Positions 54,119 to 63,917 are shown, counted from the first letter of the stretch. The stretch: 64,000 nt of DNA from an uncultured Bacteroidota bacterium (GCA_903838055.1 CAILWV010000049.1:1-64000); one strand, 5' to 3'. Translations and numbers: made by a program. The notes: generated by a model not told the origin, from the letters alone.

Positions 54119-56716
54119 ATGTCTGACGGAGAAAAGTTAATTCCTATTAACATTGAAGACGAAATGAAATCAGCATACATCGATTATTCGATGTCTGTTA
54201 TTGTATCAAGAGCACTGCCTGATGTTCGTGATGGTTTAAAGCCAGTTCATAGAAGGGTGTTATACGGAATGTACGATTTAGGTGTAACCTCTAAATCAGC
54301 CCATAAGAAATCAGCAAGAATTGTAGGAGAAGTATTAGGTAAGTACCACCCTCACGGAGATACTTCAGTTTATGATGCTATGGTTCGTATGGCTCAAGAG
54401 TGGAGTTTACGTTATTTATTAGTAGATGGTCAAGGTAACTTTGGATCTGTAGATGGCGATAGTCCTGCTGCAATGCGTTATACCGAGGCTAGAATGAAAA
54501 AGATGTCTGAAGACATAATGGCAGATATTGATAAAGAAACCGTTGATTTTAAGTTGAATTTTGACGATACTTTATATGAGCCAACAGTAATGCCAACGCG
54601 AGTTCCTAACTTATTGATAAATGGAGCATCTGGAATTGCAGTAGGTATGGCTACAAATATGGCGCCACATAATATTACCGAAGTTATTGATGGTACCCTT
54701 GCATATATTGATAATAATGATATTGAAATTGATGAGTTAATTACACTTATTAAAGCACCTGATTTTCCTACCGGAGGGGTGATTTATGGTTACGAAGGAG
54801 TTCGTGAAGCGTTCAAAACAGGTCGTGGAAGAATTGTAATTCGTGCAAAAGTTAATTTTGAAGAAATTAACGGTAAAGAAGCAATTATTGTATCAGAAAT
54901 TCCGTACCAAGTTAATAAGGCGGAAATGATTAAAAAAACTGCCGACTTAATTAATGACAAAAAAATTGAAGGTATTTCTAATATTCGAGATGAATCGGAT
55001 AGAACAGGAATGCGTATTGTTTATGAATTAAAACGTGACGCCGTTCCGAATGTAGTTTTAAATACATTATATAAATATACCCAACTTCAATCTTCTTTTA
55101 GTGTTAATAACATTGCCTTAGTTAAAGGTAGACCTCAAATGTTGAACGTAAAAGATTTAATTCATTATTTCGTAGAACACCGTCATGATGTTGTTGTAAG
55201 AAGAACACAATTTGAATTACGTAAAGCAGAAGAAAGAGCACACATATTAGAAGGATTAATAATAGCTTCTGATAATATTGATGAAGTTATAGCATTAATC
55301 CGTTCATCTAAAGATGGTGAGGAAGCTAGAGCAAAATTAATTGAACGTTTTCAATTATCTGAAATTCAAGCTCGTGCAATTGTTGAAATGCGTTTGAGAC
55401 AATTAACAGGTCTGGAACAAGATAAATTAAGAGCAGAATATGAAGAATTAATGAAATTAATAAACCATTTGAAAGATTTACTTGCTAGTAAAGAACTTAG
55501 AATGGAATTAATTAAAACAGAATTAATTGAAATTCGTGATAAATATGGCGATGAACGTCGTTCTGTAATTGAATATTCAGGTGGAGATGTTAGTATTGAA
55601 GATTTAATTGCCGATGAAAATGTAGTAATTACTATTTCACATGCTGGATATATTAAACGTACTTCTTTAACAGAATACAAAACTCAAAATAGAGGAGGAG
55701 TAGGACAAAAATCTGCAGCTACAAGAGATCAGGATTTCTTAGAGCATTTATTTGTTGCTACTAACCATAACTATTTATTAATTTTTACCCAAAAAGGTAA
55801 ATGTTATTGGATGCGTGTTTATGAAATTCCAGAAGGAACCAAAGCAAGTAAAGGTAGAGCGCTACAAAACCTTATCAATATTGAAAGTGATGATAAAGTA
55901 AAAGCATTTATTTGTACTCAAGATTTAAAAGACCAAGACTACATTAAGAGTCATTATTTAATTATGGCTACCAAAAAAGGTCAGGTTAAGAAAACTTCTT
56001 TAGAGAAATATTCTAAACCTAGAGTTAATGGAGTTGCTGCAATTACAATTAAAGAGGGTGATGAATTATTAGCTGCAGAGTTAACAAATGGAAATAGCCA
56101 AATTTTAATAGCTGTTAAATCAGGTAAGTTAGTTCGTTTTGAAGAAGCTAAAACACGTCCAATGGGAAGAACAGCTTCTGGAGTTAGAGGAATTACTTTA
56201 AGAGACGATCAAGATGAAGTGATTGGAATGGTTTCAGTTGATGAAAATAATATTAATGAATCGCAATTATTAGTTGTTACTGAAAATGGTTACGGAAAAA
56301 GAACGAAACTTGAAGATGAAGGTGAAGCTATTTATAGAATCACAAATCGTGGAGGTAAAGGTGTGAAAACATTAAATATTACTGAAAAAACAGGTGCATT
56401 AGTTTCTATTAATTCAGTTACAGATGCTGATGATTTAATGATTATTAACAAATCTGGTTTAACTATAAGAATGGATGTTTCTACACTTCGTGTTATGGGT
56501 AGAGCAACTCAAGGTGTTCGTTTAATAAATATCAAAGGAAATGACTCAATAGCTGCTGTAACTAAAGTTATGAAAGACGATGAGGAAGAAGCGATTGCTG
56601 CAGATGGAGAAGAATTAGAAATAGATCCAAATGCAATAATTGAAGACGATTCTGAGGATGATGATGTTGAAGAAACTGACGAAGAAGTTGCAGATGATGA
56701 TGATTCAGAAGAATAA
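54119..56716 (+). CDS. gyrA: DNA gyrase subunit A
   Basis: 865 residues. The breakage-reunion domain begins [20 protein letters not shown]; the catalytic Tyr121 is in [12 protein letters not shown]; the quinolone-determining region reads [18 protein letters not shown], with Thr and Ser where E. coli has Ser83 and Ala84. The C-terminal beta-pinwheel carries a GyrA-box-like motif ([11 protein letters not shown]), favouring GyrA over ParC. The last 45 residues are extremely acidic ([20 protein letters not shown]). It introduces negative supercoils with GyrB. A strong terminator follows. Confidence 0.95.
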   Translation: MSDGEKLIPINIEDEMKSAYIDYSMSVIVSRALPDVRDGLKPVHRRVLYGMYDLGVTSKSAHKKSARIVGEVLGKYHPHGDTSVYDAMVRMAQEWSLRYLLVDGQGNFGSVDGDSPAAMRYTEARMKKMSEDIMADIDKETVDFKLNFDDTLYEPTVMPTRVPNLLINGASGIAVGMATNMAPHNITEVIDGTLAYIDNNDIEIDELITLIKAPDFPTGGVIYGYEGVREAFKTGRGRIVIRAKVNFEEINGKEAIIVSEIPYQVNKAEMIKKTADLINDKKIEGISNIRDESDRTGMRIVYELKRDAVPNVVLNTLYKYTQLQSSFSVNNIALVKGRPQMLNVKDLIHYFVEHRHDVVVRRTQFELRKAEERAHILEGLIIASDNIDEVIALIRSSKDGEEARAKLIERFQLSEIQARAIVEMRLRQLTGLEQDKLRAEYEELMKLINHLKDLLASKELRMELIKTELIEIRDKYGDERRSVIEYSGGDVSIEDLIADENVVITISHAGYIKRTSLTEYKTQNRGGVGQKSAATRDQDFLEHLFVATNHNYLLIFTQKGKCYWMRVYEIPEGTKASKGRALQNLINIESDDKVKAFICTQDLKDQDYIKSHYLIMATKKGQVKKTSLEKYSKPRVNGVAAITIKEGDELLAAELTNGNSQILIAVKSGKLVRFEEAKTRPMGRTASGVRGITLRDDQDEVIGMVSVDENNINESQLLVVTENGYGKRTKLEDEGEAIYRITNRGGKGVKTLNITEKTGALVSINSVTDADDLMIINKSGLTIRMDVSTLRVMGRATQGVRLINIKGNDSIAAVTKVMKDDEEEAIAADGEELEIDPNAIIEDDSEDDDVEETDEEVADDDDSEE

Positions 56717-56733
56717 ATAAATAATTTGAAATA

Positions 56734-56781
56734 GAAAAAAGCCATGTAACTAAAACTATTTTAGATAGCATGGCTTTTTTT
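56734..56781 (+). terminator. Terminator of gyrA
   Basis: aaaaaagccatg (56734-56745) pairs with catggctttttt (56769-56780), a 12-bp stem with a 23-base loop and a T-run, 17 bases after the gyrA stop. Confidence 0.85.
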
Positions 56782-56817
56782 AATAAATAAATAATCAAAA
56801 ATTAAAATAGTTACATT

Positions 56818-58140
56818 ATGAGAATTAAACAAATAATAATTGCAGGAGCATTATTAGTTTCTGTTACTACTTTCGCGCAGAAAGATGAATTAAAAGCGTT
56901 GAAAAAGATTTATAATAAAGACGTTATTAAAGGAGATGATTTAGCCCAATATAAATCTCTTGTAGATAAAGTGCAGCCCCTAGCTGTTGAAGAAGGGGAT
57001 AAAGTTTATGCTAATTTTTATAAATGCATGATTCCTGTATTGGAATATAGTTCTATTGATAAAACTATGGCTCCTATTCAAATTCAAATGGCTTTAATGA
57101 AGTTTGTTAGCCCTAAATCAATTTCTGATTTAGCTTCTGGATTAAACGCTACATTAGATTATGAAAAAAAGACAGGTAAAAAAAATCAAACAGATGATAT
57201 TAATGAAACCATAACTTCGTTTAAACCAGAACTTTTGAATTATGCTGTAAAATTAGGAAATGAAAAGAATTATAAAGAATCTGCCGATGTGTTATATTCT
57301 ATTTATCTTCTAGATAAAAAAGATCAAGAAACTTTGTATTACGCAGCTAATTATGCAGCTAATGGACATGATTACGATAAAGCATTGGTGTATTACAAAG
57401 AATTGAAAGCATTGAATTATACAGGTGAAGGAATTATTTATTACGCTAAAAATAAAGCTACAGGAGCAGAAGAAAATTACAATAATAAAAGTGTCAGAGA
57501 TAATTTGATACAATTAGGAACTCATTCTTCTCCTAGAGATGAAAAAATTCCATCTAAAAAAGGGGAGATAATTAGAAATATTGCTCTCATTTTAGTTGAT
57601 CAAGGAAAAGAAGAAGAAGCTAAAAGTGCATTAGAAGAAGCTAGAAAAGAAAATCCAGAAGATACGGGACTGATCGTTTCTGAAGCAAATATTTATTTGA
57701 AACAAAATGATACTGCAAATTATAAAAAATTAATCTCTGAAGCATTAGAGAAAAGTCCTAATGATGAAGTATTAGTTTATAATTTAGGAGTTACTTGTGC
57801 TAATGCTAATCAAATGGAAGATGCTGAAAAATATTATAGAAAAGCAATCGAATTAAAACCTGATTTTGGTAATGCCTATTTGAATTTAGCGGATCTTATC
57901 TTAAAACCAGACGCTAAAATCGTAGAAGAGATTAACAAGTTATCTACTTCTCCAAAAGATTTAAAAAGATACGATGTTTTAAAAGCACAAAGACAGCAAT
58001 TGTTTAGTAAAGCTATGCCTTTATTGGAAAAAGCACATCAATTAGATCCAAAAGATGATGTTGTAAAAAGTAATTTAAAATCGGTTTACAACTTTTTAGA
58101 AATGACAGATAAAGTTAAAGCTTTAAAAGAAGAAAACTAG
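56818..58140 (+). CDS. Tetratricopeptide repeat protein, exported
   Basis: 440 residues with a signal peptide (MRIKQIIIAGALLVSVTTFAQ). Several TPR units are visible, for example ESADVLYSIYLLDKKDQETL, YDKALVYYKELKALNYTGEG, EEEAKSALEEARKENPEDTG and MEDAEKYYRKAIELKPDFGN, the last being a canonical TPR. A long Ala-rich/charged first half precedes them. TPR proteins hold protein complexes together; the partner is unknown. The gene stands between strong terminators, so it is probably monocistronic. Confidence 0.88.
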   Translation: MRIKQIIIAGALLVSVTTFAQKDELKALKKIYNKDVIKGDDLAQYKSLVDKVQPLAVEEGDKVYANFYKCMIPVLEYSSIDKTMAPIQIQMALMKFVSPKSISDLASGLNATLDYEKKTGKKNQTDDINETITSFKPELLNYAVKLGNEKNYKESADVLYSIYLLDKKDQETLYYAANYAANGHDYDKALVYYKELKALNYTGEGIIYYAKNKATGAEENYNNKSVRDNLIQLGTHSSPRDEKIPSKKGEIIRNIALILVDQGKEEEAKSALEEARKENPEDTGLIVSEANIYLKQNDTANYKKLISEALEKSPNDEVLVYNLGVTCANANQMEDAEKYYRKAIELKPDFGNAYLNLADLILKPDAKIVEEINKLSTSPKDLKRYDVLKAQRQQLFSKAMPLLEKAHQLDPKDDVVKSNLKSVYNFLEMTDKVKALKEEN

Positions 58141-58154
58141 CAATACCTTTTTTA

Positions 58155-58205
58155 ATACCAAATAAAATAGCCAATCTAATTCAGATTGGCTATTTTATTT
58201 GGTAT
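58155..58205. terminator. Bidirectional terminator between the TPR gene and prfB
   Basis: A perfect 23-bp inverted repeat (58155-58177 with 58183-58205) encloses a 5-base loop, aattc. The inner part, tagccaatct/agattggcta, is flanked by A/T-rich arms, so either strand ends in a T-rich tail. It sits 15 bases past the TPR stop and 5 bases beyond the prfB stop. Confidence 0.9.
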
Positions 58206-58209
58206 ATAA

Positions 58210-59305
58210 TTATTCTTCCTTTTGCCCCATCATCATTAAATAGGCCTTTAGGAATTCATCAATATTTCCGTTCATTACACCGTCTACATCGCTTGTTTCA
58301 TATCCAGATCGAACATCTTTTACTAATTTGTAGGGTTGCATCACATAATTTCTAATTTGTGATCCCCATTCAATTTTCATTTTACCTGCTTCAATATCTG
58401 CACGTTGTGCTAATTGTTTTTTTAATTCAATTTCATACAACTGTGATTTTAACATTTGCATAGCTCGTTGTCTATTATCTTGTTGCGAACGTGTTTCAGA
58501 ACATTGAATTTGTATCCCTGTAGGTTTGTGAAACAATTGTACTTTTGTCTCTACTTTATTAACATTTTGTCCTCCAGCTCCACTTGATCGAGAAGTTATT
58601 ATTTCAATATCTGCTGGATTAATATCAATTTCTATCGTGTCATCTACTAATGGATATACATAAATTGAAGCAAAAGAGGTGTGTCTTTTAGCATTACTAT
58701 CAAATGGCGATATACGAACCAATCGATGAACACCATTTTCACCTTTTAAATATCCGAATGCAAAATCACCTTCAATTTCTAAGGTTACAGTTTTAATTCC
58801 TGCAACATCTCCTTCTTGAAAGTTCAATTCTTTGATTTTATATCTTTGTTTTTCTGCCCACATCATGTACATTCGCATTAACATTGATGCCCAATCGCAA
58901 CTTTCTGTTCCGCCTGCACCTGCAGTAATTTGAAGTACAGCACTCATGCTATCCCCTTCCTCTGAAAGCATATTTCTAAATTCTAAATCTTCAATATGAG
59001 AATTAGTTAATTCATATTGAGAATCAAGTTCTGTTTCAGAAACATCTCCTTCTTTAAAAAAATCATAGGTAATTTGAAGTTCCTCTGCTAATTCAACCCC
59101 TTTTTCAAAATCTTCTACCCATTTTTTCTTTTGGCGTAAGTTTTTAATCAGGATCTCAGCATCTTTAGCATTATTCCAAAAATTGGGTGCAAAGGTCTTT
59201 TCTTCTTCGTTGGTTATTTCGATAAGCTTGGCATCAATGTCAAAGATACCTCCTCAACGCACCAAGACGCTCTACAATACCTTTTATTTGTTCAGTATTT
59301 GTCAT
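58210..59305 (-). CDS. prfB: Peptide chain release factor 2 with programmed +1 frameshift
   Basis: The gene runs from ATG at 59305 ([20 protein letters not shown]) for 21 codons to CTT TGA, with the in-frame TGA at 59242-59240. A +1 shift there (CTTTGAC read as Leu-Asp) joins a frame that continues as [20 protein letters not shown] and is open to 58210. An AGGAGG (59254-59249) stands three bases before CTT, the classic RF2 frameshift stimulator. The rest has the [20 protein letters not shown] segment and the catalytic GGQ ([15 protein letters not shown]). The internal ATG at 58971 is not the true start. RF2 reads UGA and UAA and controls its own synthesis through this site. Coordinates span the frameshift. 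Confidence 0.95.
59240..59254 (-). promoter_or_regulatory. prfB programmed +1 frameshift site
   Basis: On the minus strand AGGAGGTATCTTTGA is a near-perfect match to the bacterial RF2 recoding signal: a Shine-Dalgarno-like hexamer, a three-base spacer, the CTT slip codon and the UGA stop followed by C. Confidence 0.95.
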
Positions 59306-59321
59306 AAATTATGTAAATTTG
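59287..59321 (+). promoter_or_regulatory. Promoter of the threonine aldolase gene
   Basis: TTTG at 59287-59290, a 23-nt spacer and TAAATTTG at 59314-59321. It overlaps the divergent prfB start region. A minus-strand TATATTTG (59335-59328) lies alongside and may be the prfB -7 element. Confidence 0.5.
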
Positions 59322-59352
59322 TAAATGCAAATATAATGCTTCAAAATTTGAT

Positions 59353-60378
59353 ATGGAAATTAATTTAATCAGCGATACAGTCACTAAGCCTAGCAACGAA
59401 ATGTTGCAATTCATGTTTAATGCCAAAGTTGGCGATGATGTTTATAAACAAGATCCAACAGTAAATGAACTTGAAAATGCTGTTGCTCAGTTGTTTGGAA
59501 TGGAAGCTGCTTTGTTTTTTCCATCTGGAACTATGGCAAATCAGACAGCGATTAAATTACATACTAATCCTGGCGAACAAATTATTTGTGATAAATACTC
59601 TCATATTTATCATTATGAAGGAGGAGGCGCTTCATTTAATAGCGGAGTATCTTGCTGTTTAGTAGATGGAAACCGCGGAATGATTACTGCTGATTTAGTT
59701 AAAAATGCAATTAACGATCCTGAATTTTATCATGCTCCTTTAACTTCTTTAGTTAGTATTGAAAATACTACCAATAAGGGTGGAGGCGCTTGTTATGATA
59801 TATCAGAATTAAAGAAAATTAAACAAGTTTGTATAGATCATAATTTGAAATATCACTTAGATGGTGCTCGACTTTGGAATGCAATGGTAGCTAAAAAGCA
59901 ACATCCAAAACAATTTGGCGAGTTATTTGATACTATTTCGGTATGTTTATCTAAAGGACTTGGAGCTCCAATAGGTTCGGTTTTATTAGGGAGTAAAGTT
60001 GATATTAAAAGAGCATTACGTATCCGAAAAATATTTGGAGGAGGAATGCGTCAAGCAGGATATTTAGCTGCGGCCGGAATGTATGCTTTACAAAATAATA
60101 TATTAAGATTAGAAGAAGACCATCGAAGAGCTAAAGAAATTGGAGAATTGTTAAAAACATTAAATTGGGTAGAAAAAGTAGAACCTGTAGAAACTAATAT
60201 TTTAATATTTTCTGTTCGCCCTTCATTAGAAGAAAAATGGGTTATTGAAAAATTACAACAAAAAAATATTTTTATTAGTTCAATGGGTCACGGAAAACTT
60301 AGGATTGTTACACATATTGATTATAAAGAGGTAATGCATAATTATGTAATGGAAGCCTTAAGCAAAATGCAATTTTAG
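59353..60378 (+). CDS. ltaE: Low-specificity L-threonine aldolase
   Basis: 341 residues, the usual length for this PLP enzyme family. N-terminal NLISDTVTKPSNEMLQFMF, then DDVYKQDPTVNELE, FFPSGTMANQTAIKLH, and ENTTNKGGGACYDISELKKI. The PLP lysine is Lys201 in SVCLSKGLGAPIGSVLLG, and GGGMRQAGYLAAAG follows. It cleaves L-threonine or L-allo-threonine to glycine and acetaldehyde, cytosolic. The gene is divergent from prfB and about 50 bases away. Confidence 0.94.
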   Translation: MEINLISDTVTKPSNEMLQFMFNAKVGDDVYKQDPTVNELENAVAQLFGMEAALFFPSGTMANQTAIKLHTNPGEQIICDKYSHIYHYEGGGASFNSGVSCCLVDGNRGMITADLVKNAINDPEFYHAPLTSLVSIENTTNKGGGACYDISELKKIKQVCIDHNLKYHLDGARLWNAMVAKKQHPKQFGELFDTISVCLSKGLGAPIGSVLLGSKVDIKRALRIRKIFGGGMRQAGYLAAAGMYALQNNILRLEEDHRRAKEIGELLKTLNWVEKVEPVETNILIFSVRPSLEEKWVIEKLQQKNIFISSMGHGKLRIVTHIDYKEVMHNYVMEALSKMQF

Positions 60379-60510
60379 AATATTTTTTTTAATCTATAGT
60401 TTTCGGTATTTAAACTCATATATTTGTCATTTAAGCGATTTGGATTGAGTCATTGAATTTGTATTTATAAATTTAATAAATTGTTATTGTAATAAATTAT
60501 ATTTCGTACT

Positions 60511-61554
60511 ATGTTAAATTTTTTTGACACTATTCCTATTCCTACAATTGTTGTCAATAATGAAAATAATATTGTATTCATTAATCAAAATGGATTACGA
60601 TTTTTAGAACTTACTACCCAAGATTTCGTTTTACAGCCAATAATTTACTTATTACCAGAAATAGAAATTGGTGAACTAAAAAATAAAGCACATTTCACTA
60701 CAACTTATAAAAATTCTATTGGAGTTAATGAATATATTAATATTCAATTTGATTCTACCACTATTCAAAACATTGAATATAAATTATTTTATATTAAAGA
60801 ATTTAGTCCTAAGTATTTAGATACTGATAAAAGTGATGCTGAAAATACTATTGAGTTGCAGAACAAATTGCTATTTAGTAAGAATAAAGAATTAGAACAG
60901 TTTACTCATATCATTTCTCATGATCTTCAAGAACCTCTATTGTCATTAATAAGTTACTCTAAATTACTAGAGGATGAGTACCAAGATAAATTAGATGAAG
61001 AAGGGAAGATTTTTGTACAGTTCATAAATAAATCAGCTATTAGAATGCAAAATTTAATTTTTGGATTATCGCAATTAGCTCGAATAAACAAAAGAGAAGA
61101 TATTTTACTAACTGATATTTCAAATTTGATGCAAGAAGTTAAAGATGATTTATCAAGCATAATAAATAAATATAATGCCATAATTACTTTTGAAAATTTA
61201 CCATCAATAATTTGTTATCCAACTTATATTCGATTATTATTCCAAAATCTTATTAGTAATGCAATCAAATTTTCAAAACAAGGAATCCAACCAAAAATCC
61301 AAATTAGTTATTCCGAAAGAGAAACGGATTGGCTATTTCAAGTAAAAGATAATGGAATTGGAATTGATTCTAAGAATTCACAACAAATTTTCTTGATTTT
61401 TAAACGATTACATAGTGATAAAGACTATTCGGGTAATGGAATTGGACTAGCACATTGTAAAAAAATTATTGAAATTCACAATGGTAAAATTTGGGTAGAT
61501 TCTATAGTAGGCGAGGGAAGTACCTTTAACTTTACAATCCCCAAAAAAATATAA
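60511..61554 (+). CDS. PAS-domain sensor histidine kinase, soluble
   Basis: 347 residues and no transmembrane helix. A short PAS domain occupies about 1-95 (FFDTIPIPTIVVNNENNIVF; NQNGLRFLELTTQDF). The HisKA dimerisation helix has the phospho-acceptor His137 in THIISHDLQEPLLSLISYSK, and the HATPase domain follows with NLISNAIKFSKQG (N box), KDNGIGIDSKNSQ (G1), IFKRLHSDKDYSGNGIGLAH (F and G2). The form is close to phytochrome-type kinases. It lies 3 bases before a single-domain response regulator, its obvious partner. Confidence 0.93.
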   Translation: MLNFFDTIPIPTIVVNNENNIVFINQNGLRFLELTTQDFVLQPIIYLLPEIEIGELKNKAHFTTTYKNSIGVNEYINIQFDSTTIQNIEYKLFYIKEFSPKYLDTDKSDAENTIELQNKLLFSKNKELEQFTHIISHDLQEPLLSLISYSKLLEDEYQDKLDEEGKIFVQFINKSAIRMQNLIFGLSQLARINKREDILLTDISNLMQEVKDDLSSIINKYNAIITFENLPSIICYPTYIRLLFQNLISNAIKFSKQGIQPKIQISYSERETDWLFQVKDNGIGIDSKNSQQIFLIFKRLHSDKDYSGNGIGLAHCKKIIEIHNGKIWVDSIVGEGSTFNFTIPKKI

Positions 61555-61557
61555 ATT

Positions 61558-61965
61558 ATGACAAAAGAAATAAAAAGTATTATCTTGATTGATGATGATT
61601 TAGCAATAAATTATTTTCACAAGAGACTGTTTTTGAAACTCGAATTGGCTACTTCTGTTTTGTCTTATTTTAATGGTTCGGATGCTTTAAAAGGCTTAAT
61701 TGAATTGGATTCAACTTTAACAAAAAATGATTTAGTGTTTGTTTTTTTAGATATTAATATGCCAGGAATAGATGGTTGGTTTTTTTTAGAGGAGTTTAAT
61801 AAAATCCAATCTACTTTAAATGGAGATTTTAAAATATTTGTTTTGAGCTCTTCTGTTAATTCAGATGATATAGAAAAGGCAAAAGATAATATCAATATTA
61901 CAAATTATTTTGCTAAACCGCTTATGATTGAAGGAATATTAGCACTAAAAGATAGTTACACTTAA
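61558..61965 (+). CDS. Single-domain response regulator
   Basis: 135 residues that form only a receiver domain. Acidic pocket IILIDDDLAINYFHKRL, phospho-acceptor Asp65 in VFVFLDINMPGIDGWFFLEE, the switch Ser in FVLSSSVNSDDIEKA and the conserved Lys in YFAKPLMIEG. There is no output domain, so it must act on another protein or be part of a phosphorelay. Such CheY-like regulators paired with PAS kinases are frequent in Flavobacteriia. It starts 3 bases after the kinase stop, so translation is coupled. Confidence 0.94.
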   Translation: MTKEIKSIILIDDDLAINYFHKRLFLKLELATSVLSYFNGSDALKGLIELDSTLTKNDLVFVFLDINMPGIDGWFFLEEFNKIQSTLNGDFKIFVLSSSVNSDDIEKAKDNINITNYFAKPLMIEGILALKDSYT

Positions 61966-62013
61966 ATGATTTTTTTTGATATAGTAATGGTTAATCAATT
62001 TATTAAGTTGGAT

Positions 62014-62154
62014 TTACTTTTTTTGAAAGTTTTCTAAAATAATTATTAATGTTAAATATATTAAGACGATAATAAAAATAGTAATTGTAATTATTCCAAT
62101 TACAGATTTAATTTTTTGTTTACTTTCTTTTTTTTCTTTTATTCTGTGTTTCAT
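62014..62154 (-). CDS. Possible small membrane protein, 46 residues
   Basis: ATG at 62154, stop at 62014-62016. A basic head (MKHRIKEKKESKQKIKS) precedes one long hydrophobic helix (VIGIITITIFIIVLIYLTLI), then ENFQKK. The positive-inside charge pattern is consistent with a real single-pass protein. It lies alone, opposite to both neighbours, in a 580-base gap. No homology is recognised. Confidence 0.4.
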   Translation of the reverse strand: MKHRIKEKKESKQKIKSVIGIITITIFIIVLIYLTLIIILENFQKK

Positions 62155-62547
62155 TTTAATAATTAAACTTATATTTTCAAGTATTTTTTTTAATGTTTGA
62201 TAAATTTACCGATATGACTATAAAACATTATATCTATATAACGATTGAGAACGTAAATCTTCCTGATTTAAAGTACAAATTTATATATTTTTCTAATAAA
62301 ATTTAAGTACAAGTTGGTGCAAGTTGATGTTGTTTTTTATTATTTCGGAATGAATTTTATTAACTTATTGATTAGTAATTAACTATATTTTAAATTAAAA
62401 ATCTTTTAAAAAACAAATTTCTTAAAAAATCAGAAAATTACTACATTTAAAAAAAATATTATCCATAATAGTATATATTTGACATTTAAATTAGATAATA
62501 TGATTAATAATATTCATGTTTTTAAATAAATAGTACACACTTTTTTA
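62155..62547. other. A/T-rich intergenic stretch before the 409-aa gene
   Basis: No credible ORF or RNA is visible. A perfect TAnnTTTG match, TATATTTG at 62474-62481, lies 66 bases before the start of the next gene and may be its -7 element, although no TTG occurs at the usual distance. Confidence 0.4.
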
Positions 62548-63777
62548 ATGAATCTTCCCGATCCTTATATTATTTCTTTGCGTAACAAAATTGAAGAAAA
62601 ACTTAATTTTAAGATTAATCGTTTATGTGATGCTAAAAAATTTGCTAACATTTTAATTGAAAATAATTTAGGTATTTCTTCACATACTATTGCACGATTA
62701 TTTGGGATAATAAAGCCATTTCGAACTCCATATAAAGACACATTAAATTTATTATCAAGTTATTTGAAGTATAATGATTGGGATGATTTTTGTACCAATC
62801 AAACTAATATTCCTTTTGACATTAATTATTTTTTAACTGAAGCAACAGATGGTTTTTCTTTATCGGTATTGCAATCTGCATTAGTAAATGATGATTTAGA
62901 ATCGTTGTCAATTATTCTTGAAAAATCTAGCAATACTTCTAACTTTAAAATAATGTTTAGTGCTGCTGAGATGATTGGAAATTACCTCAGGCTAAGTTCT
63001 AAAAAACAAGATTTATTAAAGCTTTTAGCTAAAAGTAATATTGGTCAATTATTTTTTTATGAATGTTTTGTAGATGAAAATAATAAAGATGGTTATTTTT
63101 CTGAAGCATTAATTAAATATTATTTGCCTGAAATTAAAGACGATTATAAAAGGTTATTTGTTTATTGTTTTAATATTGGACAGAAAGCCAATAAAGAACT
63201 AAAGCAAAGTGAGTATATTCCTTTTTTTGAAAAATTAATTTATTCCTTAGACAAAAGGAAATGTCATTATCATGAATTATCAAGATGGCTAGAGTGTTCC
63301 ATATTAATTGATGGTTTTAATGGGGTATTGCACCAAACTTGGAAAAAACATATTAATGAAATAATTGAACACGCAAAATTATTTGATTATCAAGAAAGCT
63401 GCTGGATAATTTCGAGATCATTAAAAGCATTAATTCTATTCGATTTGAAAAAAGAAATAATGCACGATTTAGATTTTAATGAATGCATTGATAGATTGGT
63501 GTTATTTCAAAAAAAAGAAAGCCACAGTATTGCTTTATACATATTGCAATTATATTGGATTTACAAATCTAAATGTCTAAACAGCAAAATTGTGTATTCT
63601 CCTTTTAGAATTGACACCTTATTATTTCAAAATGAAAGCGATGATAAAACAGTGATTGAATTAGCTACTGCTTCAATTTTTGCTTCAGGAGTTAATAAAA
63701 TAATTATGGATAATAACTTGAAAACTTATTGCAATAAAGTTGGAGCAAATTGGGTTAAGAAATTACTTTTTGAATAA
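62548..63777 (+). CDS. Uncharacterised Bacteroidota protein with a putative N-terminal DNA-binding-like domain
   Basis: 409 residues, with no signal peptide or transmembrane segment. The first 85 residues look like a recurrent Bacteroidota N-terminal module: KINRLCDAKKFANILIENNL, GISSHTIARLFGIIKPFRTP and KDTLNLLSSYLKYNDWDDFC. SHTIARLFG reads like the recognition helix of a helix-turn-helix, and the spacing to the LNLLSSYL helix repeats in proteins of this type that I have seen unnamed. The remaining 320 residues are helical and could be TPR- or HEAT-like (for example FKIMFSAAEMIGNYLRLSSK and FDYQESCWIISRSLKALILF). No enzyme motif was found. It stands alone. Confidence 0.7.
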   Translation: MNLPDPYIISLRNKIEEKLNFKINRLCDAKKFANILIENNLGISSHTIARLFGIIKPFRTPYKDTLNLLSSYLKYNDWDDFCTNQTNIPFDINYFLTEATDGFSLSVLQSALVNDDLESLSIILEKSSNTSNFKIMFSAAEMIGNYLRLSSKKQDLLKLLAKSNIGQLFFYECFVDENNKDGYFSEALIKYYLPEIKDDYKRLFVYCFNIGQKANKELKQSEYIPFFEKLIYSLDKRKCHYHELSRWLECSILIDGFNGVLHQTWKKHINEIIEHAKLFDYQESCWIISRSLKALILFDLKKEIMHDLDFNECIDRLVLFQKKESHSIALYILQLYWIYKSKCLNSKIVYSPFRIDTLLFQNESDDKTVIELATASIFASGVNKIIMDNNLKTYCNKVGANWVKKLLFE

Positions 63778-63782
63778 TTTTT

Positions 63783-63917
63783 TTATTTTTTTATTTCTAA
63801 TTCATATTTAGAATTTGCTTTTTGGATTAAACTATAGGACAGAAAAAAAAATCCACTAAAAATCAATATTATTAATGTAAAGTATAAATAATTTCCAACA
63901 AGGAAGTTCCAAAACAT
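63783..63917 (-). CDS. Possible small membrane protein, 44 residues
   Basis: ATG at 63917, stop at 63783-63785. Residues MFWNFLVGNYLYFTLIILIF begin a hydrophobic stretch that continues to about residue 30; the tail is polar and basic (IQKANSKYELEIKK). The frame is open a little further upstream to a TGA near 63954. It may be a real small protein or the remnant of a larger one. The last 50 bases of the window may hold the 3' end of another leftward gene, but the frame cannot be settled. Confidence 0.35.
   Translation of the reverse strand: MFWNFLVGNYLYFTLIILIFSGFFFLSYSLIQKANSKYELEIKK

Noticed and set aside
58210..58971. A 253-aa release-factor ORF starting at the internal ATG 58971
   Set aside because: The upstream DNA encodes the missing N-terminal RF2 domain, joined by the programmed frameshift, so this is only the distal part of prfB.
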